Part shown: positions 35,843-45,458 of the stretch, piece after piece | Layout: every line of letters starts with the position of its first letter | Position numbering within the stretch: the stretch's first letter is position 1 | DNA from: Billgrantia pellis | GTDB taxonomy: Bacteria > Pseudomonadota > Gammaproteobacteria > Pseudomonadales > Halomonadaceae | Direction of reading: 5' to 3' | DNA: 64,000 nucleotides | Assembly: GCF_008297955.1 (NCBI RefSeq) | Contig: NZ_VTPY01000002.1 | Location: 124,001 to 188,000, forward strand | Position numbers and translations under genes: made by a program | Notes under the pieces: generated by a model | Seen by the model: the letters and a program-made list of their open reading frames with translations, nothing else | The model's database searches: none | Told to the model about the DNA's origin: nothing

Positions 35843-36889
35843 TTAACGGGTTTCGTCCCGTAGTCTCCAGGAAAGCACCTCCCCCGCCTTCAAGGGCACG
35901 ATGCGCTGGTCACCGGCGTACGGCAGCGACGCCGGTAACTCCCATGTCTCGCGCACCAGGGTGATAGTGTCGGTGTTGCGCGGGAGACCGTAGAAATCGG
36001 GACCGTAGTGACTGGCAAAGCCTTCGAGACGATCCAGCGCTCCTGCCTCGTCGAAGGCAGTGGCATAGAGTTCGATCGCGGCGGGTGCCGTGTAAGCCCC
36101 CGCACAGCCGCAGGCCGACTCCTTGTCGCCCTGGGCATGGGGGGCGCTGTCGGTGCCGAGAAAGAACTTGCCGTTACCCGACACTGCCGCCGCCAGCAGC
36201 GCCTGGCGATGTCGCTCCCGCTTGAGGATCGGCAGACAGTAGTAGTGCGGTCGAATACCGCCCACCAGCATGTGGTTGCGGTTGAACAACAGGTGATGCG
36301 CGGTGATGGTGGCGGCGACGTTGCCGGGCGCCTGGGTGACGAAATCCGCCGCATCGGCGGTGGTGATGTGCTCGAAGACTACCTTGAGATCGGGGTGCCG
36401 CTCCAGCAGCGGCTTCATCACGCGCTCGATGAAGACCGCCTCGCGATCGTAGATGTCGATCTCGGCGTCGGTGACTTCGCCATGAACCAGCAGCGGAAGC
36501 CCTAGGCGTGCCATAGCGGCAATGGCTGCTTCGCAGTGAGCCAGGTCGGTGACGCCGGAGGCGGAGTTGGTCGTCGCCCCCGCGGGATAGAGTTTCACCG
36601 CATGCACCTGTCCGCAAGCCACGGCGCGCTCGATCTCCTCGGCCGGGGTGTCATCCGTGAGATAAAGCGTCATCAGCGGTTCGAAGACCGAGCCCTGGGG
36701 TCGCGCGGCCAGGATACGCTCGCGGTAGGCCAGCGCCTGCTCCGTGGTCGTCACCGGAGGCTTGAGGTTGGGCATGATGATCGCCCGCCCCATCTGGCGA
36801 GCGGTGGCGGGTACGACGGCCGCCAAGGCCGCGCCGTCACGTACGTGCAGGTGCCAGTCGTCGGGGCGGGTCAGGGTGATAGCATTCAC
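35843..36889 (-). CDS. pyrC: Dihydroorotase (PyrC, type II)
   Basis: A 348-residue single-domain dihydroorotase of the E. coli PyrC class. [10 protein letters not shown] supplies the HxH metal ligands, HAVKLYPAG contains the carboxylated Lys, and HGEVTD and the DSAPH block supply the remaining ligands. It cyclises carbamoyl-aspartate in pyrimidine synthesis. On the minus strand a TATACT lies 43 bases upstream of the start without a good -35 element. Confidence 0.95.
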   Translation of the reverse strand: MNAITLTRPDDWHLHVRDGAALAAVVPATARQMGRAIIMPNLKPPVTTTEQALAYRERILAARPQGSVFEPLMTLYLTDDTPAEEIERAVACGQVHAVKLYPAGATTNSASGVTDLAHCEAAIAAMARLGLPLLVHGEVTDAEIDIYDREAVFIERVMKPLLERHPDLKVVFEHITTADAADFVTQAPGNVAATITAHHLLFNRNHMLVGGIRPHYYCLPILKRERHRQALLAAAVSGNGKFFLGTDSAPHAQGDKESACGCAGAYTAPAAIELYATAFDEAGALDRLEGFASHYGPDFYGLPRNTDTITLVRETWELPASLPYAGDQRIVPLKAGEVLSWRLRDETR

Positions 36890-37087
36890 GGCGTATCCTG
36901 TCGTTCGGCTTGAAGTGAGGGGCCACAGTATACCGGATGCGGCCCCGGCCTTGCCGCTCCGAAGACCGTGTCGGCGCGGATCCGATAGCGCTCGGGTTGC
37001 GGCATCAGACAGCGCAGGGATGAAGGCGGCAAGAGCGGCGTTTTTGCCGTATCATCGACGCCGTTTTCAGCAAGAGAGACGTCACCG

Positions 37088-37516
37088 ATGCCCAGGGTCC
37101 GCCATTACGCCGATATCGTCGCCATCCTGGCGGGACTGATGTGGGTGATCTTCTTCTGGTCGATCAGCATTTCGGCGCGTCTGGACAGTGTCGAGCCCAC
37201 CTTGGCCGCCATGCTCGGCCTCGGCGCGATGATTGTGGTCAGTTTCGTGCATCGCCCGTTTCGCATCCATCTCAGCCGTTTCCATGTGCGCAAGCGGCGT
37301 ACCGAGATGTGGATGCATATTCTCGCCCTGCCCATGGCCCTGGCGCTGCTGCTCGGCGTGATCATCGAGCAGCTGATCGCGCCGCTCAGCGGTCAGCAGA
37401 AGATGTTGCTGTTCAATATCCTGGCCACCGCCGGCTGGGTGGTCTACGTCATGACCTTGGTGATCAAGTTCATTCATCACCAGTGGCGCCGGCGCCGCTC
37501 GCGTGGCGAACGCTGA
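37088..37516 (+). CDS. Small inner-membrane protein of unknown function
   Basis: A 142-residue protein with four predicted membrane segments (about residues 8-28, 38-56, 76-96 and 105-127) and a strongly basic C-terminus (RRRRSRGER) expected in the cytoplasm. The basic loop between segments 2 and 3 (HVRKRRTE) fits the positive-inside rule. AGAGAGACG precedes the ATG. I do not recognise the family. It is divergent from pyrC and convergent with the flavoenzyme gene. Confidence 0.65.
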   Translation: MPRVRHYADIVAILAGLMWVIFFWSISISARLDSVEPTLAAMLGLGAMIVVSFVHRPFRIHLSRFHVRKRRTEMWMHILALPMALALLLGVIIEQLIAPLSGQQKMLLFNILATAGWVVYVMTLVIKFIHHQWRRRRSRGER

Positions 37517-37566
37517 TCCGGCGCGCCCTGTGCCACGTTGGGCTCGGCGCAGCGACTGCCGCGAGT

Positions 37567-38811
37567 TCAGAATCGGTCGGCGCGGAAGGGGCGCATGTCC
37601 ACTGCCGTCGGCTCTCCCTCCATCATCTCCGCCACCACTCGCCCCGTGACCGGCCCCATCGTGAATCCCTGATGGCCGTGGCCAAAGGCCAGCCACAGTC
37701 CCGGATGGCGCGGTGCCGGACCGATCACTGGCTTCATGTCGGGGAGACACGGACGGGCTCCCCGCCAAGGGGTCTCCTCCAGCCGTTCTCCCAGCCCCGC
37801 ATAGAGTTCCCGGGCCTTGCGCTCCGCCGCCTCCAACTGGCCGTACTGCGGTGGCGCGCCTAACGCAGCCAGCTCCGCCCCGGTGGTCAGGCGAATGCCG
37901 GGGCGCATGGGCGCCAGGATATAGCCGACGTCGGCATCCAGCAGCCAGTGACGCAGGCGACGCTCTTCGGGAGCGGCGTAGTGCATATGGTAGCCGCGCT
38001 TGACGAAAGTCGGCAGACGATAGCCCAGCGATCTAAGCCAATCGCCGGCCCATGGCCCTAGCGCCACGACGACCTCTTGCGCCTCCTGGATCCCCTTCTC
38101 GGTCGCCACTCGCCAGCTCCACCCATGACGTGATACATCGCGTACCTCGGCCTGGAGGAAACGCCCACCCTCGCGTTCGAACTGGGACGCGTAGGCGGCA
38201 ACCAGCGCTCCCGGATCGGCCACGCCCCAGGAGTTGGTCCAGTGAATGGCGCCCGCCAGCCCATCGCTGAGCTGCGGTTCGCGCTGCTTCAGTTGGGCCG
38301 CATCCAGAAGGTCGTGCGTGACCCCGAAGCGTTCGGCCGCATCGCGCGCCTCCCCTGCCCGCTTCTCGAGTCCGGCGGGACGCCGATAGACTTCCAGCCA
38401 GCCTTCCTTGCGCACCAGATGATTCGCCTCCGCCGCCTCGATCATGGGCGCATGCTCCTGGGTCGACAGAGCAATGAGAGAAGCGTACTCGGGAATGATG
38501 TCGGCATGGCGCTGCGGCGCCGAATTGCGCCAGTAACCGTACAACGGCCCAGCGGAGCGCAGCATGTCCTGAAGGCGGTAACGAATATCGACTCGGCGAT
38601 TGGGTACCGCACTCAGCAGCTTGCTCAGTTCACGTGGGAAGGGGTATGGCCGCACCGCCTCGCGCTGGATCAAACCGCCGTTGCCGTAGGAGGTTTCCCG
38701 CCCCGGCGGACGCCGATCCATCAGCAACACCGCGCGGCCGCGACGGGCCAGGTGCCAGGCGATGGAGACACCGACCATACCGGCCCCCAGAACGATGGTT
38801 TCACGAGACAT
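37567..38811 (-). CDS. FAD-dependent D-amino-acid dehydrogenase-like oxidoreductase
   Basis: A 414-residue DAO-family flavoenzyme. It has the FAD dinucleotide fold VLGAGMVGVSIAWHL (residues 7-21), SYGNGGLIQ as in DadA-type dehydrogenases, and a C-terminal GHGHQGFTMGPVTGR FAD/substrate motif. Such enzymes oxidise D-amino acids or other secondary amines to 2-oxoacids and pass electrons to the respiratory chain. It is monocistronic in appearance. The substrate cannot be told from sequence; with a 2-ketoarginine pathway encoded 12 kb away, D-arginine is one candidate. Confidence 0.82.
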   Translation of the reverse strand: MSRETIVLGAGMVGVSIAWHLARRGRAVLLMDRRPPGRETSYGNGGLIQREAVRPYPFPRELSKLLSAVPNRRVDIRYRLQDMLRSAGPLYGYWRNSAPQRHADIIPEYASLIALSTQEHAPMIEAAEANHLVRKEGWLEVYRRPAGLEKRAGEARDAAERFGVTHDLLDAAQLKQREPQLSDGLAGAIHWTNSWGVADPGALVAAYASQFEREGGRFLQAEVRDVSRHGWSWRVATEKGIQEAQEVVVALGPWAGDWLRSLGYRLPTFVKRGYHMHYAAPEERRLRHWLLDADVGYILAPMRPGIRLTTGAELAALGAPPQYGQLEAAERKARELYAGLGERLEETPWRGARPCLPDMKPVIGPAPRHPGLWLAFGHGHQGFTMGPVTGRVVAEMMEGEPTAVDMRPFRADRF

Positions 38812-38942
38812 GTGACTCCTCCAGCTTGCGCAGACGGCATCCGGCCCCTGCCGGAACGAGCCTCTAGTCTATCAGCGTGGAGCGATAAGCGCCGAGGCGA
38901 CGCGGCTCATGCGTCGGCTGGAATCGGTGAACCCGGCGCCGG

Positions 38943-39398
38943 CTAGTCGGCCTCGCCCTGGACTTGGAGTTTGGCGCGAATGAAATCGGAGTGGCTGACA
39001 TGCAACAGATCGGCCAATCGGCGAATGCGATGTTCCTCCAGGTGATGCGACTCACCGTCGGCGTGCGCCAGGGCCCACATCATGCGCACCAGCTCGCAGC
39101 GCTGCGCATAATCGTAGTGCTGCTTGATGAGGCTGACGAACTGGTAATGATCGACGGAGGTTTCGACCTCCTCGCGGGCCATTGCCATCAACTCCTCGAC
39201 TTCGGCGTCGGATAGGCTGAAGTGACGCTGGAGCATTTGGCGCAGGGCATCGAGCTCCGCTTCATCGGTGTGATAATCGGCACGCACCACCTCGCACAGC
39301 AGGGCAGCGGTGGCACGTTCAAGCGTCGGTTCGCTCCGGTCCGATCCCTCGGGCTCGGACAGGGCCTGTTGGAAGAAGCGCTGGATAGTGTCAAGCAT
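38943..39398 (-). CDS. TerB-like tellurite-resistance-domain protein (COG4103)
   Basis: A 151-residue all-helical soluble protein. The two repeats LLCEVVRADYHTDEAELDAL and MWALAHADGESHHLEEHRI carry the acidic clusters (D-x3-D-x2-E and DGE) that bind metal in TerB-fold proteins. The ATG at 39398 follows CAGGGGAC. Despite the family name, no tellurite operon is present. It is followed upstream by a GntR gene in the same direction with a 102-base gap. Confidence 0.78.
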   Translation of the reverse strand: MLDTIQRFFQQALSEPEGSDRSEPTLERATAALLCEVVRADYHTDEAELDALRQMLQRHFSLSDAEVEELMAMAREEVETSVDHYQFVSLIKQHYDYAQRCELVRMMWALAHADGESHHLEEHRIRRLADLLHVSHSDFIRAKLQVQGEAD

Positions 39399-39500
39399 GA
39401 TCGTCCCCTGGCCGTCTATCGCTTCTGACCCCGTGACGCATGCCGGCGTTCCGCGCCGTCTCACGGTCCGCCGTCATACGCAGGGTGTTACGGAAACGGT

Positions 39501-40238
39501 TCAAGCCTCTCCGATTCCCTTCACCACGTAGTCCCGGGCGACGCCGATGTGGTAGTCGATCGCTTCGCGACAGCGTGCCGGATCGCCACTGGCCAAGGCA
39601 TCGAGCAGTGCCCAATGGGAGGTGGCGATGGAGTCCGGATCGGCATGGGTCTTGCCGATCAGTGCGATACACAGCCGCAGCTCATGGGAGATATCATCGA
39701 AAGCCTTGAGCAGCCGGCGATTATCGGCATACGCGATGACCATGCGGTGGAACGCGAGATCTTCCTCGATCTTGCGACTGTCGCTGTCGCCGGTCGCCGC
39801 ATTGCAGATGATGTCGATCTGCCGGCGCAGCGCTCGCTCCTTTTCGGCATCGAAAACCGTGACCAGGCGCGCCAGCGCATGACGTTCGAGGCATAGCCGC
39901 AAATCGAAGACGTCGTTGAGTTCACCGGCGTCCAGTGCCCGCACGAAGAATCCACGTCGCGGCTGCGACACCAGGAGTCCACGGCTTTCGAGCAGACGCG
40001 CCGCTTCGCGGACCGGAGCACGGCTCACGCCCAGATCGCGCGCCAGCTGCATCTCGGACAGGCGCTCGCCCGGTGCAAATCGCTGGCTGATGATGGCCTG
40101 CGTCAGGTAGTCGGCAACCTGTTCGACCAGATTGCGCTGCTGGATGACGGTAGCCCCACCGAGGAATTTTGAAGGCGTCGTGCTCACGGCTTCACTCAGG
40201 GATAGGGTTTGAAAGGTACAGTAAGGTGCTTCCGACAT
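39501..40238 (-). CDS. GntR-family (FCD) transcriptional regulator
   Basis: A 245-residue regulator with an N-terminal extension of about 30 residues and a winged helix-turn-helix (about 40-100, LARDLGVSRAPVREAARLLESRGLL). A helical FCD domain (about 110-230) follows, with the His/Asp metal-site pattern (DLAFHRMV). It is divergent from the seven-gene ABC-transporter operon, and the short gap holds two CTGTCGAC sites two helical turns apart. It probably controls that operon in response to its substrate. Confidence 0.83.
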   Translation of the reverse strand: MSEAPYCTFQTLSLSEAVSTTPSKFLGGATVIQQRNLVEQVADYLTQAIISQRFAPGERLSEMQLARDLGVSRAPVREAARLLESRGLLVSQPRRGFFVRALDAGELNDVFDLRLCLERHALARLVTVFDAEKERALRRQIDIICNAATGDSDSRKIEEDLAFHRMVIAYADNRRLLKAFDDISHELRLCIALIGKTHADPDSIATSHWALLDALASGDPARCREAIDYHIGVARDYVVKGIGEA

Positions 40239-40239
40239 T

Positions 40240-40270
40240 CTGTCGACCGTCGATTGCCGACTGTCGACAG
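40240..40270. promoter_or_regulatory. Paired CTGTCGAC repeats, candidate GntR operators
   Basis: CTGTCGAC occurs at 40240-40247 and 40261-40268, exactly 21 bases apart. The second copy is extended to the perfect palindrome CTGTCGACAG. They lie immediately upstream of the GntR start codon and 90-120 bases before the divergent binding-protein gene. Confidence 0.5.
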
Positions 40271-40360
40271 CTTGAAACCCCACTGCTATGGTCAAAAAGG
40301 CTGCTGACACGGCGCACCACAAAACAGACAAATGCCGAGACAACAAGAAGGAACGCGACA

Positions 40361-41917
40361 ATGAGAAAAACGCCCTTGGCCGCTACTATCGCTGCCCTGG
40401 CCTTCACCACCACCTTCGCACTTGCCGACGAACCCAAGCGCGGCGGCACTATCGACACCATCATCCAACCGGAACCGCCTGGCCTCGTGCTGGGCATGGT
40501 GCAGAACGACCCGACCCGCAAGGTCGCCGGCAATATCTACGAGGGACTGCTGCGCTACAGCACCGACCTGGAGCCAATCCCGCAACTGGCCGAATCCTGG
40601 GAAGTCAGCGACGACGGCCTGACCTACACCTTCCATCTTCGCGAAGGCGTGCTGTGGCACGATGGCGAACCCTTCACTGCCGACGATGTGGTGTTCTCGG
40701 CCGACGTCTTCCACCGCGAACTCAACCCCAGCGCTCGCGCCGTGCTGCAGCATGTCGAAAGCATCGAAGCCACTGACGACCACACCGTGGTCTTCACCCT
40801 TGCCGAGCCCTTCGGGCCGTTCCTGATCTCGTTCGAAGCCGGTACCTTCACCATGGTGCCGAAGCACATCTACGAGGGCACCGACTTCCGCGACAATGAG
40901 GCCAACAACCATCCCATCGGAACCGGCCCCTTCAAATTCGGCAGTTGGGATCGCGGCACCGTGATCCAGCTGGTACGCAATGAAGATTACTACGAGGAAG
41001 GCCTGCCCTACCTGGACGGGGTCAACTGGCACATCATTCCCGATGGCGCCTCCCGCGCGGTGGCCTTCGAGAACGGCACCGTCGACGTGCTACCCAACGG
41101 CACGGTGGAGAACTTCGACATCCCCCGCCTCTCCGCCATGGAGAACGCCTGCATCACCGATGAGGGCAACGAGTACTTCAGCCCCTTCGCCATGCTGTGG
41201 ATGAACAACCGCGAAGGTCCCACCGCGGACAAGCGCTTCCGCCAGGCGGTGATGTACGCCATGAATCGTGAGTTCGCCCGGGATGTGCTGTGGAACGGCA
41301 TGGGCCAGGTACCGCTCTCCGCGTTCGGCTCGAACGCCAAGTTCCGCCACGACGGCCTCGAACCCTACGATTACGATCCGGACCGCGCACGCCAGTTGCT
41401 CGACGAGATGGGCTACGACGGTGAGGAAGTGCGCCTGCTGCCGCTGCCCTATGGCGAGACATGGAACCGCTGGGCCGAGGCCGTCCAGCAGAACCTGCGC
41501 GAGGTAGGGGTGAACGTGCGCACCGTGGCCACCGATGTGGGCGGCTGGAACCAGCGACTGGGCGATTGGGATTTCGATCTGGCCTTCACCTACCTCTACC
41601 AATATGGCGACCCGGCGTTGGGGATCACCCGCTCCTACCGATCGGACAATATCGAGAAGGGCTCGCCCTGGAACAATGTCGAAGGCTACGAGAATGCGCG
41701 TATCGACGAACTTTTCGACGAGGCCGCCACCGCCTACCCCGAGGAAGAACGCGAGGCGCTTTACCACGAGGCACAGGAGATCCTCCACGAGGACGTGCCG
41801 GTGGGTTGGTTGCTGGAACTCGGCTTCCCGACGATCTATCGCTGCGACGTGAAGGACCTGATCACGTCGAGCGTCGGCATCAACGATGCTTTCCGGGATG
41901 CCTGGCTCGACCGCTGA
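40361..41917 (+). CDS. ABC transporter substrate-binding protein (peptide/nickel, SBP_bac_5 family)
   Basis: A 518-residue periplasmic binding protein with a signal peptide (about residues 1-22, ending FALA). Family-5 blocks are YEGLLRYS, LAESWEVSDDGLTYTFHLREGV, FTADDVVFS and RFRQAVMYAMNRE. Family members bind oligopeptides, glutathione, opines or similar molecules. The ATG at 40361 has AAGAAGGAA upstream. Two permeases and a fused ATPase follow, giving a complete importer. Confidence 0.9.
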   Translation: MRKTPLAATIAALAFTTTFALADEPKRGGTIDTIIQPEPPGLVLGMVQNDPTRKVAGNIYEGLLRYSTDLEPIPQLAESWEVSDDGLTYTFHLREGVLWHDGEPFTADDVVFSADVFHRELNPSARAVLQHVESIEATDDHTVVFTLAEPFGPFLISFEAGTFTMVPKHIYEGTDFRDNEANNHPIGTGPFKFGSWDRGTVIQLVRNEDYYEEGLPYLDGVNWHIIPDGASRAVAFENGTVDVLPNGTVENFDIPRLSAMENACITDEGNEYFSPFAMLWMNNREGPTADKRFRQAVMYAMNREFARDVLWNGMGQVPLSAFGSNAKFRHDGLEPYDYDPDRARQLLDEMGYDGEEVRLLPLPYGETWNRWAEAVQQNLREVGVNVRTVATDVGGWNQRLGDWDFDLAFTYLYQYGDPALGITRSYRSDNIEKGSPWNNVEGYENARIDELFDEAATAYPEEEREALYHEAQEILHEDVPVGWLLELGFPTIYRCDVKDLITSSVGINDAFRDAWLDR

Positions 41918-41988
41918 TCGCGCACGCATGACGGGAGCGGCCACATCGGCCGCTCCACCCCGTCCCTCCGACCTCAGAGGCTTGCTGC

Positions 41989-42966
41989 ATGCTCTACGCC
42001 CGCTTGATCGTGATGCGGCTGCTCAAGGCCGTCGTCGTGCTGTTTCTGATCGTCATTCTCAACTTCGTGCTGATCCAGCTCGCACCAGGAGATCCGGCCG
42101 CCATCATGGCCGGCGAAGCCGGTGCCACCGACGAAGAATTCCTGCGCCAGCTACGTGAACGCTTCGGCCTCGACCAGCCCCTCTACGTCCAGCTGTGGCG
42201 CTACGTCTCTGGCATCGCCATGCTCGACTTCGGCTGGTCCTATCGCCAGGGCATGCCGGTGCTCGACCTCATTCTGGCGCGCCTGCCGGCGACACTGCTG
42301 CTCACCGGCACCGCTTTCGTGCTATCGCTGGCACTGGGCATTCTCGCCGGCTCCATGGCGGCGGCACGGGTCAAGAAACCCTCCGGCTCGCTGATCATGG
42401 CGCTGGCGCTGATCTTCTATGCCACCCCACTGTTCTGGGTGGCGCTGATGGCCGTGGTATTGTTTTCCGTCTATCTCGACTGGTTGCCTGCCTACGGCAT
42501 GTACACGGTGGGTGCGGGCCATACCGGGCTGGCTCTCGTACTCGATATCGCCAAGCATCTCGTGCTGCCGGCAACCACCCTGGCACTGTTCTTCATGGCC
42601 ATCTACACCCGCATGACGCGCGCCTCGATGCTGGAAGCGAGCCAGCAAGACTACGTCAAGACCGCCCGTGCCAAGGGACTCGCCCCCCGGGTCATCCAGC
42701 GCCGTCATATCCTGCGTAACGCCCTGCTGCCAATCATCACCCTGGCCGGCCTTCAGGCGGGTCAGATGGTGGGCGGCGCGATCCTCACGGAAACCGTCTT
42801 CGCCTGGCCCGGCATCGGCCGGTTGATGTTCGAGGCGCTACAGCAGCGCGACTACAATCTGTTGCTCGGCATCTTCTTCTTTTCCGCCGCCCTGGTGATC
42901 GTCTTCAACATCATCACCGACCTGGTCTACCGCTTGGCGGATCCGCGCATCAAGGGGGCGTCATGA
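41989..42966 (+). CDS. ABC transporter permease, DppB/OppB type
   Basis: A 325-residue permease with six membrane segments and the DppB N-terminal signature LIQLAPGDPAAIMAGEAGA. It contains the coupling helix DYVKTARAKGL and the terminal block GIFFFSAALVIVFNIITDLVY. Its stop codon overlaps the start of the next permease gene by four bases (ATGA). Confidence 0.92.
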   Translation: MLYARLIVMRLLKAVVVLFLIVILNFVLIQLAPGDPAAIMAGEAGATDEEFLRQLRERFGLDQPLYVQLWRYVSGIAMLDFGWSYRQGMPVLDLILARLPATLLLTGTAFVLSLALGILAGSMAAARVKKPSGSLIMALALIFYATPLFWVALMAVVLFSVYLDWLPAYGMYTVGAGHTGLALVLDIAKHLVLPATTLALFFMAIYTRMTRASMLEASQQDYVKTARAKGLAPRVIQRRHILRNALLPIITLAGLQAGQMVGGAILTETVFAWPGIGRLMFEALQQRDYNLLLGIFFFSAALVIVFNIITDLVYRLADPRIKGAS

Positions 42967-43799
42967 GCTTCTTCGCCCGCTTCGCCCAGAACCGGGGGGC
43001 CCTGGTCGGCCTGTTCATTCTGATCGCCATCATCGGCATGGCCCTCCTGGCCCCGCTCCTCTATCCCGAATCGCCATGGCGCATGGTGCAGCGGCCGTTT
43101 CTGGCGCCAATGGAAGTCGAGGGCTTCTGGCTGGGCACCGATACCATGGGCCGCGACGTCGCCGCCGGCTTGATGCACGGCGCCTGGGTATCCCTGCTCA
43201 TCGGATTGGTTTCGACCACCGTAGCGCTGCTCATCGGCGTACCGCTGGGTGCCGTCGCGGGTTACTACGGCGGCCTGGTCGACGACGGCCTGATGCGTTT
43301 CACCGAATTCTTCCAGACCATTCCCAACTTTGCCCTGGCCATCGTCCTGGTCGCCATCATGCAACCCAGCGTGGTTTCGATCGTGCTGGCCATCGCCATC
43401 GTCAGTTGGCCGCCGGTGGCGCGCCTGGTACGCGCCGAATTCATGTCGCTGCGGCATCGCGAGTACGTGGAAGCCGCGCGGCTCGTGGGCCAGACCCACG
43501 GCACCATCATCCTGCGCCAGATCCTGCCCAACACCCTGTCGCCGATCATCGTGCTGGCTTCGCTGATGGTGGCCACCGCCATCCTGCTCGAATCGGCGCT
43601 CTCCTTCCTGGGCCTGGGCGATCCCAACGTGATGTCCTGGGGCTACATGATCGGTGCGGCGCGCACGGTGATCCGCCAGGCCTGGTGGCTGAGCTTCTTC
43701 CCCGGCGTGGCGATCCTGCTCACCGTGTTGGCGCTCAACCTGGTCGGCGAAGGGCTCGACGACGCCCTGAACCCCAAGCTCGCCCGCGAGCGCTCGTAA
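42963..43799 (+). CDS. ABC transporter permease, DppC/OppC type
   Basis: A 278-residue permease with the DppC motif GTDTMGRDV and the coupling region YVEAARLVG. It also carries the characteristic ESALSFLGLGDPNVMSWGYM. It pairs with the upstream DppB-type subunit to form the membrane channel. Confidence 0.92.
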   Translation: MSFFARFAQNRGALVGLFILIAIIGMALLAPLLYPESPWRMVQRPFLAPMEVEGFWLGTDTMGRDVAAGLMHGAWVSLLIGLVSTTVALLIGVPLGAVAGYYGGLVDDGLMRFTEFFQTIPNFALAIVLVAIMQPSVVSIVLAIAIVSWPPVARLVRAEFMSLRHREYVEAARLVGQTHGTIILRQILPNTLSPIIVLASLMVATAILLESALSFLGLGDPNVMSWGYMIGAARTVIRQAWWLSFFPGVAILLTVLALNLVGEGLDDALNPKLARERS

Positions 43800-43810
43800 G
43801 GAGACACCGC

Positions 43811-45433
43811 ATGAACGACACCACTCCGGTACTGAGCATTCGCGGCCTGACGCTGGCGCTGCCCGAGGGGGCGGATCGCGACAACGCGGTGGAGGACGTC
43901 AGCTACAACGTGGCCCGAGGCGAGATCATGTGCGTGGTCGGCGAGTCCGGCTCCGGCAAATCGATGGCCGCCAACGCGGTCATGGGCCTGCTGCCCAAGG
44001 GGGTACGACCCACCGCCGGCGAAGTGATCTTCAACGGGCAGGATCTCCTGACGCTGGACGAGAAGCAACATCGTCAGTTGCGTGGTCTTCGCATCGGCAT
44101 GATCTTCCAGGAGCCGATGACGGCGCTCAACCCGCTGATGCGGGTCGGCGCCCAGATCGCCGAAGTGTTCGAGGCTCATGGTAGATACCACGCCCGCGAG
44201 CGCCAGGGTCGCGCCCTGGCGCTGCTCGAGGAGGTCGGCATTCCCCAGCCCGAGCGAGCCATTCGCGCCTACCCCTTCCAACTCTCCGGCGGGCAGCGTC
44301 AACGTGTGATGATCGCCATGGCGCTGGCGCTGGAACCCGAACTGCTTATCGCCGACGAGCCCACCACGGCACTCGACGTGACCACCCAGGCGCAGATCCT
44401 CGAGCTGATCCGCAACCTGCAGCGGCGACACGGCATGGCGGTGATGTTCATTACCCATGACTTCGGCGTGGTGGCGGAGATCGCCACGCGTGTGTGCGTG
44501 ATGCGCCATGGCCGGATCGTCGAACTGGGCACGGTCGGCGAGGTACTCGACAATCCGCAGCACGCGTATACCCGCGCCCTGCTCGATGCCATTCCGAGCA
44601 ATGTGGTGCCGCAGGCGCGAGACGCCGAACGACAGGCCCCACTGCTCGAGGTGAAGCACCTGCGCAAGGTGTTCCGCTCACGTGGCGGGCTATTCAAGCC
44701 CGCTCGCGAAGTGCGCGCGTTGGATGACATCAGTTTCACCCTGGCCCCCGGCGAGACCGTGGGCATCGTCGGCGAGTCGGGTTCCGGAAAGTCGACCCTG
44801 GGTCGCTGCGTGGTCCGGCTCGAACATCCCGATAGCGGCTCAATCCTGCTCTCCGGCACCGACTACTCGTCGCTGAAGGGGAACGCGCTGCGCCGCGAGC
44901 GCCATCGCGTGCAGATGATCTTCCAGGATCCCTACGCCTCGCTCAACCCCAGGCACCGGGTCGGCTACGCCATCGCCCAAGGGCCCATGGCCAACGGCAT
45001 GCCGCGCGCCCAGGCCATGCGTCGGGCGGAAGAGTTGCTGGAGCTGGTCGGACTCGGCGCCGTGGCCGTGGACCGCTTCCCCCATGAGTTCTCCGGAGGA
45101 CAGCGCCAGCGAATCGGCATTGCCCGCGCACTGGCGCTGAATCCGGAGCTGATCGTGGCCGACGAGGCGGTGTCGGCACTCGACGTGTCGATCCAAGCTC
45201 AGGTACTCGAACTGCTCGATGAGCTCAAGCACAAGCTGTCGCTATCGCTCCTGTTCATCACGCACGACCTGCGCGTCGCGGCCCAGATTTGCGACACCAT
45301 TATCGTCATGCAGCAGGGCCGTATCGTCGAGCAGGGCACGGCCCCGGAAGTGTTCCTGACCCCCCACGAGGCCTATACCCGACAATTGCTGGACGCCATA
45401 CCCGGTCGTGCGCACGAACCGGCCATTGCCTGA
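43811..45433 (+). CDS. ABC transporter, fused double ATP-binding protein (DppDF/GsiA type)
   Basis: A 540-residue protein with two complete ABC ATPase domains. The first (about 1-260) has Walker [10 protein letters not shown] and signature LSGGQRQR; the second (about 275-540) has GESGSGKST and FSGGQRQR. Each half ends with the oligopeptide-transporter C-terminal extension ([22 protein letters not shown]). Fusion of the D and F subunits is as in GsiA and in many alphaproteobacterial opine importers. It energises the upstream permeases. Confidence 0.93.
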   Translation: MNDTTPVLSIRGLTLALPEGADRDNAVEDVSYNVARGEIMCVVGESGSGKSMAANAVMGLLPKGVRPTAGEVIFNGQDLLTLDEKQHRQLRGLRIGMIFQEPMTALNPLMRVGAQIAEVFEAHGRYHARERQGRALALLEEVGIPQPERAIRAYPFQLSGGQRQRVMIAMALALEPELLIADEPTTALDVTTQAQILELIRNLQRRHGMAVMFITHDFGVVAEIATRVCVMRHGRIVELGTVGEVLDNPQHAYTRALLDAIPSNVVPQARDAERQAPLLEVKHLRKVFRSRGGLFKPAREVRALDDISFTLAPGETVGIVGESGSGKSTLGRCVVRLEHPDSGSILLSGTDYSSLKGNALRRERHRVQMIFQDPYASLNPRHRVGYAIAQGPMANGMPRAQAMRRAEELLELVGLGAVAVDRFPHEFSGGQRQRIGIARALALNPELIVADEAVSALDVSIQAQVLELLDELKHKLSLSLLFITHDLRVAAQICDTIIVMQQGRIVEQGTAPEVFLTPHEAYTRQLLDAIPGRAHEPAIA

Positions 45434-45458
45434 CGACCGCCTACGCTAAGGACATACC

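Noticed and set aside
37567..38811. Flavoenzyme named as D-arginine dehydrogenase supplying 2-ketoarginine
   Set aside because: It is 12 kb from the guanidino operon, on its own transcript, and DAO-family sequences do not reveal the substrate without a search.
43643..44659. 338-codon antisense frame across the permease and ATPase genes
   Set aside because: It overlaps strong ABC-transporter coding sequence and has shadow-like composition.
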